Assembly (NCBI GenBank): GCA_002412885.1 | Contig: DHVX01000038.1 | Span: 30,881-94,880 of the forward strand | Direction: 5' to 3' | DNA: 64,000 nt | From: Bacteroidales bacterium UBA5197 | GTDB taxonomy: Bacteria > Bacteroidota > Bacteroidia > Bacteroidales > Lentimicrobiaceae | Notes under the pieces: model-generated | Database searches by the model: none | What the model was told of the DNA's origin: nothing | The model's input: only the letters and a program-made list of their open reading frames with translations | Shown here: positions 1 through 8,572 of the stretch, in pieces | Layout of the letters: the number at the start of each line of letters is the position of its first letter | Numbering within the stretch: the first letter of the stretch is position 1 | Program-made: the position numbers and the translations under genes

Positions 1-2
1 TG

Positions 3-824
3 AAAATTTGCAAAGTAGGAGACGCAGTCAAGGTCGGTAAATCTTTCAAATATAATTGGTACAGAGGACATTCCAGTACCTATAATAATTTGCAACCAAG
101 AATTTTTAGAGAAGAATTTTACAGCCAAGGGCATAGATCATACTCTTCCGATACTGAGTTTCAATTTGTATATGACTTCAAACGTATTGGACCATCATTA
201 CATGCTGAAGTACCTGATAGTGATAACAACCTGGAATGGTTGATTTTAATGCAGCATTTTGGGACACCAACAAGACTTCTAGATTGGTCTGAAAGCATTC
301 TTGTAGCATTATTTTTTGCCGTCATTGATAAACCTGCTGAAGATGGCGAACTCTGGTCTATATATCCACAAGAACTGAATAAGCTGTCAGGAATTGATGG
401 ATACCCTCAGCAAAATCATAAATATCTGAAATTCCTTGCAGATGACTCATTAATCGAAAATAGAGCTAAATTTAAAAAAGATTTGGGAATTGCTGAAGCA
501 CCCAATTTGCCGTTGGCGTTTTACCCAACACTAAAATTTTCAAGAATGAATGCACAGCAGAGTGTTTTTACAATTCATCCTGAACCATCAGAGGGAAAGA
601 ACATCATCTCAATACTTACTAACGAAAAGTATTTATACAGATACATAATTCCTAAGGAAACGAAATCAAATATCTTAGAAGAATTGAACTGTCTAGGGGT
701 TTGTTATCGGACACTGTTCATGGACCTCGACAATTTGTCAAAAGATTTAATTAACAAATATAAGAATCCGGCGTGGAGTTGTTGGGGGCAACCGGATCAC
801 CCTAACTTTAATTCTGTTTTGTAG
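3..824 (+). CDS. FRG-domain protein, 5' end outside the window
   Basis: The frame is open from the first bases of the window with no stop, so the gene starts upstream and only its C-terminal 273 residues are seen. A TTG at 90 could act as a start, but the residues before it (WYRGHSS, then LQPRIFR) are the hallmark of the FRG domain, so the real start lies further left. A second conserved block, QHFGTPTRLLDWS followed by ALFFAV, also fits that family. FRG domains are common in defence islands and on mobile elements; the biochemical activity is not settled. It is followed by a likely terminator, so it is not co-transcribed with the CBASS-like operon downstream. Confidence 0.8.
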   Translation, partial: KICKVGDAVKVGKSFKYNWYRGHSSTYNNLQPRIFREEFYSQGHRSYSSDTEFQFVYDFKRIGPSLHAEVPDSDNNLEWLILMQHFGTPTRLLDWSESILVALFFAVIDKPAEDGELWSIYPQELNKLSGIDGYPQQNHKYLKFLADDSLIENRAKFKKDLGIAEAPNLPLAFYPTLKFSRMNAQQSVFTIHPEPSEGKNIISILTNEKYLYRYIIPKETKSNILEELNCLGVCYRTLFMDLDNLSKDLINKYKNPAWSCWGQPDHPNFNSVL

Positions 825-893
825 TCTTGCAGAATGAATCTTTGAAAAACATTCATAGGATTAATAAAACTCTCATTAATCAGGAGAGATCTT

Positions 894-932
894 AAAATCC
901 GTGGAAAACTTAGCCACAGAGCTGGATTTTTT
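894..932 (+). terminator. likely rho-independent terminator after the FRG gene
   Basis: Arms AAAATCC (894-900) and GGATTTT (924-930) enclose a second inner stem, GTGG (901-904) with CCAC (914-917), and a T-rich run follows. The rest of the 398-base gap between 824 and 1223 shows no gene; its right end holds the promoter described next. Confidence 0.55.
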
Positions 933-1151
933 AGTTTTTGCTGGATCAGTCAGGAATAAACAATCCGGCACCAGTGGCACTACAAATTTAAAACTACCTA
1001 AATTTTATAATAGGGTACAGGATGAAAAATGGAATGAAAGATGAAAATATACTAGCACAATAATAAGAATTTTGATTCATCATTTTTATAATGATCTTAA
1101 GGCGCATATTCTGAATTCTGTCTTAAAACGCACAGTTTATTAACAATGGAA

Positions 1152-1203
1152 TTGTGTTTCTCTATATGTTTCTTAACTTTGCATTAAGATGCAATGGGTG
1201 CAT
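1152..1203 (+). promoter_or_regulatory. Bacteroidota-type promoter with overlapping inverted repeats
   Basis: TTG (1152-1154), 19 bases, then TAACTTTG (1174-1181) is an exact match to the Bacteroidota consensus TTG-N19-TAnnTTTG. The palindrome TTGCAT-taag-ATGCAA (1179-1194) overlaps the -7 element, and ATGCA-N5-TGCAT (1189-1203) follows. The half-sites sit where a repressor would block initiation. The first gene starts 20 bases later at 1223. Confidence 0.6.
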
Positions 1204-1222
1204 TTTAATTAAATGAATTTAT

Positions 1223-2206
1223 ATGGATAAAAGTTTACACTTAGAAACGGTAATTAGAACACATCAGATTACTAAAGAAAAACAACTTTTGGAAAAGCAT
1301 ATCCAAAAAAAGAATGAGGTCAAGGAAGCATTACAGGAGAATTTCGGCTGTAATATTTATTCTCCATTCAATTCAGGCTCCTATGCGAAGAATACCGCCA
1401 TTAACACCAAGTTTGATTTTGATTTGGTTTCTCCATTTAAGCGTAACGCTTTCGGGTCTAATGGTACATTGAAGGAGATGTATGAAGCGGTTTATGATTT
1501 TCTCTTTGATAAATATAAGATTGAGGCTGAAGTGAAAAAACAAAAGGTGTCAATTGGGCTGGAGTTCTATCCTGATAGCGTAGGTGACAGAATTAAGATT
1601 GATGTTGTGCCAGGCAGAGAATTTAATCAGGACCAATATAAAGACGATGAAAATTTGAACCTTTATGTTTACTACAAATATGGAAATTTTGCTGCGGATA
1701 GTGAACGGATTAAAACTAATGTCCAAATGCAAATCAACAACATCAAAGACCGGGCTGATAAGGAGAAAGACTCTATCAGAAAAATAATCCGCCTCTTAAA
1801 AGTTTGGAAGAATACCAAATACAACTATCCGACAAAATCCTTTTTTATTGAACTCATAACAATTAAAGCAATTGATAACAGTGATATCACAGGTAAATTG
1901 TGGGACAAGCTGAAAACCGTTTTGGAATACATTAGAGATCACGTAAACAATGAAGGTTTCACACTTAAAGATCCGGGCAATAGTTCAAATGATCTAGCCG
2001 ACACATTAACCGACAATGATAAACAACAATTGGCTAATGATATGAAGAATATGTTGGAAAGGATTGAAGAAAACGATGAAAATATCAAAACTTATTTTCC
2101 CGAAAATCCGAAGTTCAAAGAAGAAGATAAAAACAAAAACAAGTATGGTACTAATGGTGGTATGCCAATACCTCCTCCAAAACTAAACTTTGGACTAGAG
2201 AAATGA
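1223..2206 (+). CDS. CBASS-type cGAS/DncV-like nucleotidyltransferase (CD-NTase)
   Basis: A 327-residue nucleotidyltransferase that should sense phage infection and make a cyclic oligonucleotide second messenger. The catalytic signature is visible: GSYAKNT with G52-S53, the acidic pair D65 and D67 in FDFDLV, and a third acidic residue D127 in KIDVVPG. The helical block PTKSFFIELI near residue 200 fits the OAS-like C-terminal fold. The last 17 residues are a Gly/Pro-rich flexible tail ending PPPKLNFGLEK, the kind of tail that Cap2 attaches to target proteins in type II CBASS. The stop overlaps the next start by four bases (ATGA), so translation is coupled. The nucleotide product cannot be predicted from sequence alone. 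Confidence 0.85.
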   Translation: MDKSLHLETVIRTHQITKEKQLLEKHIQKKNEVKEALQENFGCNIYSPFNSGSYAKNTAINTKFDFDLVSPFKRNAFGSNGTLKEMYEAVYDFLFDKYKIEAEVKKQKVSIGLEFYPDSVGDRIKIDVVPGREFNQDQYKDDENLNLYVYYKYGNFAADSERIKTNVQMQINNIKDRADKEKDSIRKIIRLLKVWKNTKYNYPTKSFFIELITIKAIDNSDITGKLWDKLKTVLEYIRDHVNNEGFTLKDPGNSSNDLADTLTDNDKQQLANDMKNMLERIEENDENIKTYFPENPKFKEEDKNKNKYGTNGGMPIPPPKLNFGLEK

Positions 2207-3873
2207 GCGATAGAGTTCGTGAAATCAATACCAAAATAGAAAGCATTCCTGATGTCAAACTTGTTAAGCCATTTGAGCAAGGCGAGTTTGACATAAATGG
2301 AAGTATTTTTATTTTTATTGAAGGATTGGAACAACCGTTGAAATTTGATGTTTCAATTCTTCCGCAATACCCTTTTAGAAGCCACAATACGGAAACCATT
2401 AAGTTTTATAATGAGGAACTATTGGAATATAAGCACATCATGGGTAATGGTTCTATATGCATTCATACAGCACATAGCCCTATGCTATCGGAGAAATTGG
2501 ATTACGATATTGCTTCAGTGAAGTCTTGGATAAGGAAGTATTACATAAACAAAGACATCGACATACATTACGAGCATTTAATTGTACCCCAAAAACCTTA
2601 TAAAGATCGTCATTATGCTTTTTTCTTTAATGAAGTTGATTATATATTTACTAAGAACCAATTTGGTTTTGTGGATTATTCAATAATTAATAATGGCATC
2701 TTTTATATTGAAAAAATTACCAGTAATATTTTACAAACCTACTATGATAGAAATAAAAAATTACTGACTGATGTAAAATGGAATTTTCAGTTGAAAGCAT
2801 TGAACAAAAGTTCTGGTCTATTTATTTTCATTAAAGAAGCACCCTCACACAATCATCGTTGGGTTTTTAATAATTGGGACGAATTTGCAGCACTTCTACC
2901 ACAAAATTTTTTAAATTTTCTTCATACAACTCAAGAAAGCTACCAAAAAGACACAGGTAAACAACTGCCGTTATTTGTTGGATATAATATTTCCGAAACA
3001 GAAATCCACTGGCAGGTTGTTATGTTAGAAATTGGGAATTTTCCCATTTATGGTGAAAGAGTAAATAAACAGTGGCTCACATTTTTAGATGGTAGCAAAG
3101 CTGTTTTCTGGGCAATGACAAGAAATTGTTCTTACAAGTACTTTTTTGGAAGAGGACGGTTAAATGAGAAAATCACTAACGGTAAAATATTAATCATCGG
3201 TATTGGTGCTATCGGAAGTGTTGTTGCCAAAACATTACTAAGAAGTGGTTGCACAAAAATTGATTTTATAGACTTTGATGTTAAAGAACCTGAAAATGTT
3301 TGCAGGTCGGAGTATAACTTCTTTTCGGGAATAACCAATAAAACAGATGATTTGATAAATCAATTTTGTTTAATCTCGCCTTTTTTTGAACCCACAATTG
3401 GTGGTTACAATTATTCAGAAGCATTCGATTTCTTATTAAAATCACATTTGACTGACACAACCATTAAGTCAGATATAGAAAAACGCCTTAATGAATACGA
3501 TTTAGTTTTTGATTGTTCTGCCGATAACGATTTACTTTATGCATTAAGTCAGCTAAATATTAACTCAACTCTTTTAAACCTATCAATATCAAACCATGCA
3601 AAGCAATTAGTTTGTGCTTCCGAACGGAATAGATATGAGTTTATTACTACACAATTCAACGGAAGTGTATTAAAATTTGATATTGATGACTTGTATAACC
3701 CGACTGGCTGTTGGAGTCCGACTTTCAAGGCTTCTTACAACGATATAAATGCTCTTGTGCAATTTGCTATTAAGCATATCAACTTGAGATTTGAACGAGA
3801 CAAGGCTTTGAGAAATTTTGTGATTGAAAATGATGATTCTGATTGTCTTACCTTTAAGCCTAAAGAATTTTGA
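2203..3873 (+). CDS. cap2: Cap2, E2-E1 fusion ubiquitin-transfer-like enzyme
   Basis: A 556-residue fusion that in type II CBASS conjugates the CD-NTase C-terminus to cellular targets and primes it for signalling. The N-terminal third is E2-like with a candidate active cysteine C86 in GNGSICIHT. The C-terminal half is a ThiF/E1 adenylation domain: GIGAIGS near residues 333-339 for ATP, then IDFDVKEPENVCRSEY, and a family-typical GCWSPTF near residue 502 whose cysteine is one candidate for the E1 thioester. Start and stop both overlap the neighbouring genes by four bases. The E2-E1 order and the Cap3 neighbour support Cap2 over a stand-alone ThiF protein. Confidence 0.85.
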   Translation: MSDRVREINTKIESIPDVKLVKPFEQGEFDINGSIFIFIEGLEQPLKFDVSILPQYPFRSHNTETIKFYNEELLEYKHIMGNGSICIHTAHSPMLSEKLDYDIASVKSWIRKYYINKDIDIHYEHLIVPQKPYKDRHYAFFFNEVDYIFTKNQFGFVDYSIINNGIFYIEKITSNILQTYYDRNKKLLTDVKWNFQLKALNKSSGLFIFIKEAPSHNHRWVFNNWDEFAALLPQNFLNFLHTTQESYQKDTGKQLPLFVGYNISETEIHWQVVMLEIGNFPIYGERVNKQWLTFLDGSKAVFWAMTRNCSYKYFFGRGRLNEKITNGKILIIGIGAIGSVVAKTLLRSGCTKIDFIDFDVKEPENVCRSEYNFFSGITNKTDDLINQFCLISPFFEPTIGGYNYSEAFDFLLKSHLTDTTIKSDIEKRLNEYDLVFDCSADNDLLYALSQLNINSTLLNLSISNHAKQLVCASERNRYEFITTQFNGSVLKFDIDDLYNPTGCWSPTFKASYNDINALVQFAIKHINLRFERDKALRNFVIENDDSDCLTFKPKEF

Positions 3874-4343
3874 TTTTAAGAACAGCAGAGAAAATTGGAT
3901 TAAGCCTTGAGGTTGATGACAAGCTCTTAAATGAACTTGTTATTATAGGAAAAGAACATTACCCAAATGAATTTGGCGGATTTCTGGTTGGAAATTACAG
4001 AGATGACAACAGGCATTTACACATTACCAATATGATATTACCTAAAAGTTTCATGGCGTCGAAATACTCATTTGAAAGAAGCACAAAAGGAATAAAAAAT
4101 GAATTAGACAAGTACTATAATGAAACTCCTAAAAAGTTCTACGTTGGCGAATGGCATACACACCCTGATAATAGGGCTATCCCAAGTTTAACGGATATTT
4201 CAGCAATAAATACAATAATACAAAATCATAGTGCCTGTCTTGTCAATCCTGTTTTACTGATTATTGGGTTTCCTAGAACACAAGTTGATCTAGGATTCTA
4301 TGTTTGGTTTGAAAATAAATTGTACAAATATGAGCAAAGTTGA
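3870..4343 (+). CDS. cap3: Cap3, JAMM/MPN metallopeptidase (deconjugase)
   Basis: A 157-residue JAB/MPN-domain protease. The zinc motif is complete: E34 in NEFGGFLVG, then H96-x-H98-P with S106 and D109 (EWHTHPDNRAIPSLTD). In type II CBASS this protein removes the conjugate made by Cap2. The start is a TTG at 3870 that overlaps the Cap2 stop as TTGA, analogous to ATGA coupling; no ATG is available near the domain start. Its 3' end overlaps the effector gene by 14 bases. Confidence 0.85.
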   Translation: MILRTAEKIGLSLEVDDKLLNELVIIGKEHYPNEFGGFLVGNYRDDNRHLHITNMILPKSFMASKYSFERSTKGIKNELDKYYNETPKKFYVGEWHTHPDNRAIPSLTDISAINTIIQNHSACLVNPVLLIIGFPRTQVDLGFYVWFENKLYKYEQS

Positions 4344-5154
4344 ATTAAAACAGTTGTTTAATGGTTTGCAGACACAAATGTCTGCACAACTCAACACGGA
4401 CAGAGAATTTATTAATCACCCAGGTTCAAAAGGCGATGCATTAGAAAATGCGTGGATTGAATGGTTGCGAAAATATTTACCGAACCGATATTGTGTTGAT
4501 AAAGCCATTGTTATTGACCACGAGGGCAATACAAGCCACCAAATGGACATTGTTATTTATGATAATTGGTTTACTCCATTTATTTTTAATCAAAATGGAT
4601 TTTACTATATACCTGCCGAAGGAGTGTATGCAGTCTTTGAAGTAAAACCTGATATCCGAGGAAATGTAGGAGATAAAAACTACATTGAATATGCAGGTGA
4701 AAAAGTTGAAAGTGTAAGAATACTGAAAAGAGAAGCTGCAAGTTTTATAAATGGTGGAAAAAAGTTCGACCCTCGCCCATTAACTAAAATTGTCGGGGGA
4801 ATTTTATGCAGTACCAATTCATATACACGAGAGAACAATGACACTATAGAAAAACATTTGAAGTCGTTAAAAGATTTGAGAAGTATTGATTTAGGGTGTA
4901 TTGCTGATTATGGAAGTTTTTACGTTGACTATAATCCCAACGAAGAAATTACTGTTATTGGACAAGAGGCTTATTTGAATTTTTACTCTAACCGAATATT
5001 CAACAAAATTAAGTTCAGTAATGCCGACCATTCTTTTGTAACATTCTTTATGCAATTAACTAGATATCTGCAACAAGCAATTGGAACTATACCTGCAATT
5101 AACTTAAATGCCTACCTGAAAAATATAGGTGAAGAAGTTGATGAACAGATATAA
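4330..5154 (+). CDS. putative CBASS effector, DUF6602-like with PD-(D/E)XK nuclease signature
   Basis: The fourth gene of the operon, in the position normally taken by the cell-killing effector. From the ATG at 4330 it has 274 residues. The N-terminal half resembles the DUF6602 family: GSKGDALENAW, then QMDIVIYD with D73, and VFEVK with E104 and K106, a spacing that fits a PD-(D/E)XK nuclease core. I see no SAVED, CARF-like or membrane domain, so how it would sense a cyclic nucleotide is unclear; the C-terminal half (about residues 130-274) is unassigned and may hold the sensor. The nuclease role is inference from motif and context. Confidence 0.65.
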   Translation: MSKVELKQLFNGLQTQMSAQLNTDREFINHPGSKGDALENAWIEWLRKYLPNRYCVDKAIVIDHEGNTSHQMDIVIYDNWFTPFIFNQNGFYYIPAEGVYAVFEVKPDIRGNVGDKNYIEYAGEKVESVRILKREAASFINGGKKFDPRPLTKIVGGILCSTNSYTRENNDTIEKHLKSLKDLRSIDLGCIADYGSFYVDYNPNEEITVIGQEAYLNFYSNRIFNKIKFSNADHSFVTFFMQLTRYLQQAIGTIPAINLNAYLKNIGEEVDEQI

Positions 5155-6162
5155 TAACTCTCAACCTTATAACGGAATAATCATCTATTCCGGCAAAAGT
5201 AGCACTCTTTCTGATGCATAATAAGAAAACCAACTCAAATATAAGTCTTATTAATCTAATGGTGGAGGATTTTTTCTAATTTTTTCTTGTATTCTTAACC
5301 ATAAACCATAATGAAGAATGATTAATTTTAAGGTATTCCTTCGCTTTTCTTCTGACCTCATTACAAACTGCGCAAACCTTCATAATCTTTAAGTATATAG
5401 GTTATTAATAATTTCGGTTTAATAGTGAGGGTGCTGCGTTCTTCAACACATTTTCAAAAATAGTAATTAATATAGAAACTATTGCAAAAGGGTCTTTATT
5501 CCTTCCATGGTATTGCATACACAAGATATAGAAATATGATTATCTATCCCAACATAATTTTTAATACCCAAATTCCCGCTTTTAACCATCTTGATGCGCA
5601 TTTTTTATGAAAACAGGTCCTGAAATTGAAATCTTTCTATTTTTTAAAATCTTACCGTAAACTCAATCTTTAAAAAACTGAATTTCAACACAGAAATTTA
5701 GCCTTACCGTAAACTTAGCGTAAACATTTTGCATGTTTTATATGCAAAAATATTGGGTGTTTTTATGTAATTATAATGTATAGCATTGTTAAACAGCATT
5801 TTATAAATAGCAATTTGAAAACAATTCAGTTAACTATGTTGCAATTCTGATTGGAAGATTGATTTTTGGGCTTTTGGTCTCATTTTGAATAATTATCCCT
5901 GACCAACATAATACGATAAACTCAAGCACTCCCTGCCTCAATCACCATTAGCCAGGCTGTGTAATTTTTTCACAGAAAACATTCCTGCTAATATGTTTTT
6001 CCGTCTTCGAAGGCAATTTTCAAATTTAATTTTCGATTATTCATCCAATCTATAGCGCTATCTTAAACCAATATTAGTAGATTTGTAACTTCAGAAATAA
6101 TACTATTTACCTATTTGAAGAGATCATTCCTGACTCAGCGAGAAACGAACTAACCCTATAGA
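5155..6162 (+). other. 1-kb AT-rich gap without a recognisable gene
   Basis: No convincing reading frame on either strand. It contains a 7-bp hairpin (CGGAATA 5173-5179 with TATTCCG 5186-5192, no T tract) just after the effector gene and three copies of CGTAAAC (5656-5662, 5708-5714, 5719-5725), the first two inside the longer shared word cttaccgtaaact. The same heptamer recurs at 24244-24250 near the island end. Function unknown. Confidence 0.4.
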
Positions 6163-7644
6163 ATGAATGTTTTAAAAATAACACAATCTCAGCTTGAACA
6201 ATACCTTTCAAAGGCTGCCTGGATTTTAAAGGGGCCCGTTGATGCTTCTGATTTTAAAGTCTATATCTTTCCTCTTTTGTTCTTCAAAAGAATTTCAGAT
6301 GTGTATGATGAGGAATTCAGGTCTGCATTGGAAGAATCGGGTGGTGATACTGAATATGCCAGGTTGCCTGAGTTTCACCGTTTCATTATTCCAACAGCTT
6401 GTCATTGGCAAGATGTCAGAGAAACAACAACCAATGTTGGGTTGGCCATAGAAAATGCACTCAGGGGAATCGAACAGGCCAATCAGCAATTCCTGTATGG
6501 AATTTTTGGAGATGCCCAGTGGAGCAATAAAAATAAACTCTCCGATCGTCTGCTAATCGATTTAATTGAGCATTTTTCGCAATACGATCTTTGTAACAGT
6601 AAGGTTGACTCTGATTTGCTTGGAAATTCCTATGAGTACCTTATCAAGCACTTTGCTGATTTAACCAATAAAAAAGCAGGTGAATTTTATACTCCCCGTT
6701 CTGTTGTGCACCTGCTTGGTTTGATCCTCGATCCACATGAAGGTGAAACCATTTACGACCCTGCATGTGGCACAGGCGGAATGCTTTTGGAGTGTGTCCA
6801 TCACCTGAAAGAGAACAATGAAGACTTCAGGACACTGCTGTTGTTCGGACAGGAGAAAAACCTGACCTCCAGTTCCATTGCCCGTATGAATATGTTTTTG
6901 CACGGAATTGAAGATTTTCAGATATTCCGGGGTGACACACTTCGAAATCCTGCATTTTTTGAAGCCGATGGATTAAGAACCTTTGATTGTGTAATTGCCA
7001 ATCCACCTTTCTCTCTTCAGGATTGGGGTGCTGAAAACTGGGCCAAAGATCCTTATGGAAGGAACATCGCCGGAGTACCGCCGCAAAGCAATGGCGATAT
7101 GGCCTGGGTGCAGCATATGATTAAATCCATGAACAGCACCGGCCGTATGACCGTTGTATTGCCGCATGGCGCATTATTCCGGAAAGGGGCTGAAGGTCGT
7201 ATTCGTGAAGAACTGCTGAAACAGGACTTGCTGGAAGCAGTTATCGGTCTTGGTCCCAATATTTTTTACGGCACCCAGTTGGCAGCTTGTGTCATGGTGT
7301 TTAAGCAGAACAAAGAAGTAAATAAAAAAGGGAAAATACTTTTTATTGATGCCTCAAATCAGGTTCGCATTGGAAGGGCACAGAATTTCCTGGAGCCAGC
7401 GCATGTTCAGCAAATCTATAAATGGTATCAGGATTATCAGGGTATTGAAAACTATGTGAAGGTCTCAACATTAGCCGAGATAAAAGAGAACGATTTCAAC
7501 CTGAATATTCCGCTTTATGTGGAGAAGGTAATTGAAGACAATTTGCCTTCGGTTGAAGAAGCATTGGCTGAATTGAAAATTGCATGGGAGGAAAGTTTGA
7601 TAGCGGAAGCAAAGTTTAAATCAGTTTTAAAAGGCTTTATTTAA
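6163..7644 (+). CDS. hsdM: type I restriction-modification DNA methyltransferase subunit (first copy)
   Basis: A full-length 493-residue HsdM. The N-terminal helical domain (IFPLLFFKRISDVYDEEF) is followed by methyltransferase motif I for AdoMet binding, YDPACGTGG near residues 199-207, and the N6-adenine motif IV NPPF near 280. It is clearly paralogous to the second hsdM at 8569, the two aligning over their whole length, but it has no hsdS directly behind it. It could form a two-M complex with the second copy, or be left from a separate system. A membrane coiled-coil gene lies between the two copies. Confidence 0.9.
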   Translation: MNVLKITQSQLEQYLSKAAWILKGPVDASDFKVYIFPLLFFKRISDVYDEEFRSALEESGGDTEYARLPEFHRFIIPTACHWQDVRETTTNVGLAIENALRGIEQANQQFLYGIFGDAQWSNKNKLSDRLLIDLIEHFSQYDLCNSKVDSDLLGNSYEYLIKHFADLTNKKAGEFYTPRSVVHLLGLILDPHEGETIYDPACGTGGMLLECVHHLKENNEDFRTLLLFGQEKNLTSSSIARMNMFLHGIEDFQIFRGDTLRNPAFFEADGLRTFDCVIANPPFSLQDWGAENWAKDPYGRNIAGVPPQSNGDMAWVQHMIKSMNSTGRMTVVLPHGALFRKGAEGRIREELLKQDLLEAVIGLGPNIFYGTQLAACVMVFKQNKEVNKKGKILFIDASNQVRIGRAQNFLEPAHVQQIYKWYQDYQGIENYVKVSTLAEIKENDFNLNIPLYVEKVIEDNLPSVEEALAELKIAWEESLIAEAKFKSVLKGFI

Positions 7645-7744
7645 TAATGCGAAACACTGAGACTTTTCCATGAATAAAAGCAAAATAGAATTTAATCCAA
7701 ATTGACTCGGAAGAATAATCTAGATCAATCTTTAAAACATAAAA

Positions 7745-8572
7745 ATGAAAGACACATTATCTCTAATTTTGTCAACATCAAATGACACCTTGGTTTTTGC
7801 GATCAAAAATGCAGCAAATATTGATCCTTATGCGCAATCAAATTTTCTATATTCTAAAGAGTTTTGGGTTGCAATTTTTGGACTATTAGGTGTTTTGGTT
7901 GGCGCAATTGGGAGTTGGTATTTTAAATCAAAAGAAATTAATACCAAATTAAGTGAGGTGAAAATTTTACAAGAAAACTTACTTCTACAAAGCAAATTAT
8001 TTGAAGAAACGAAAACAAATAATGAAAATCAAATGAAAGCCGAACTTGTGCGATTAAATGATTTACGCAATCAGTACGAACTTAGTCTCAAGAAATTTGA
8101 CTTTGAACATTTAAAGTCTGTGCTTGAATTTGCCGGAGATAAAGATGAAAAAGCGAAAATGATGAGAGATTTTGCAAACATCCTCGAAAAAATACATCTA
8201 TATATACCTGATTATGTCAATGACTTTGATGAAGCAAAAGAATACACAGTAAATCATATTTATCTTAAGCTTAGTTTAATTGAATCCGAAATTATTAATC
8301 TTTTAAATGAAAATCCACATGTTTTTACAAGTATACATGGTGACTTCAAATCAGTATCAACTGAGGCTAATTACCTTAAAAGGCAGTCAATAGAATTTCA
8401 ATCTTTTAATGAAAATATCACTGATGAACAAATCATAGATAGATTTTCTGATAGTTTGTATAATCTCTACCAAGACTTAATAGGCCTGATGGATAAAATG
8501 AAAGAAGAGTTTTCGGATTTAGATATGATAAAAAAGCAATTTATTAAATCGCAAATTGCAAAAAGCAAATGA
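7745..8572 (+). CDS. membrane-anchored coiled-coil protein of unknown function
   Basis: A 275-residue protein with one clear membrane segment at about residues 37-58 (FWVAIFGLLGVLVGAIGSWYF), then a long heptad-rich charged helix (about 60-125) and a mostly helical C-terminus. I recognise no catalytic motif. Its TGA stop overlaps the ATG of the second hsdM as ATGA, so it is translationally coupled to a methyltransferase subunit, which is unusual for a membrane protein. It may tether or regulate the restriction complex, but that is only inferred from position. Confidence 0.7.
   Translation: MKDTLSLILSTSNDTLVFAIKNAANIDPYAQSNFLYSKEFWVAIFGLLGVLVGAIGSWYFKSKEINTKLSEVKILQENLLLQSKLFEETKTNNENQMKAELVRLNDLRNQYELSLKKFDFEHLKSVLEFAGDKDEKAKMMRDFANILEKIHLYIPDYVNDFDEAKEYTVNHIYLKLSLIESEIINLLNENPHVFTSIHGDFKSVSTEANYLKRQSIEFQSFNENITDEQIIDRFSDSLYNLYQDLIGLMDKMKEEFSDLDMIKKQFIKSQIAKSK

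Noticed and set aside
5173..5192. Terminator after the CBASS-like operon
   Set aside because: Only 7 bp of stem and no T run behind it.
5155..6162. Retron or other RNA-based element in the gene-less kilobase
   Set aside because: No reverse transcriptase next to it and no strong extended RNA stem that I could see.
7745..8572. A second specificity subunit (hsdS) between the two hsdM genes
   Set aside because: It has a membrane helix and coiled coil and no target-recognition domain motifs.
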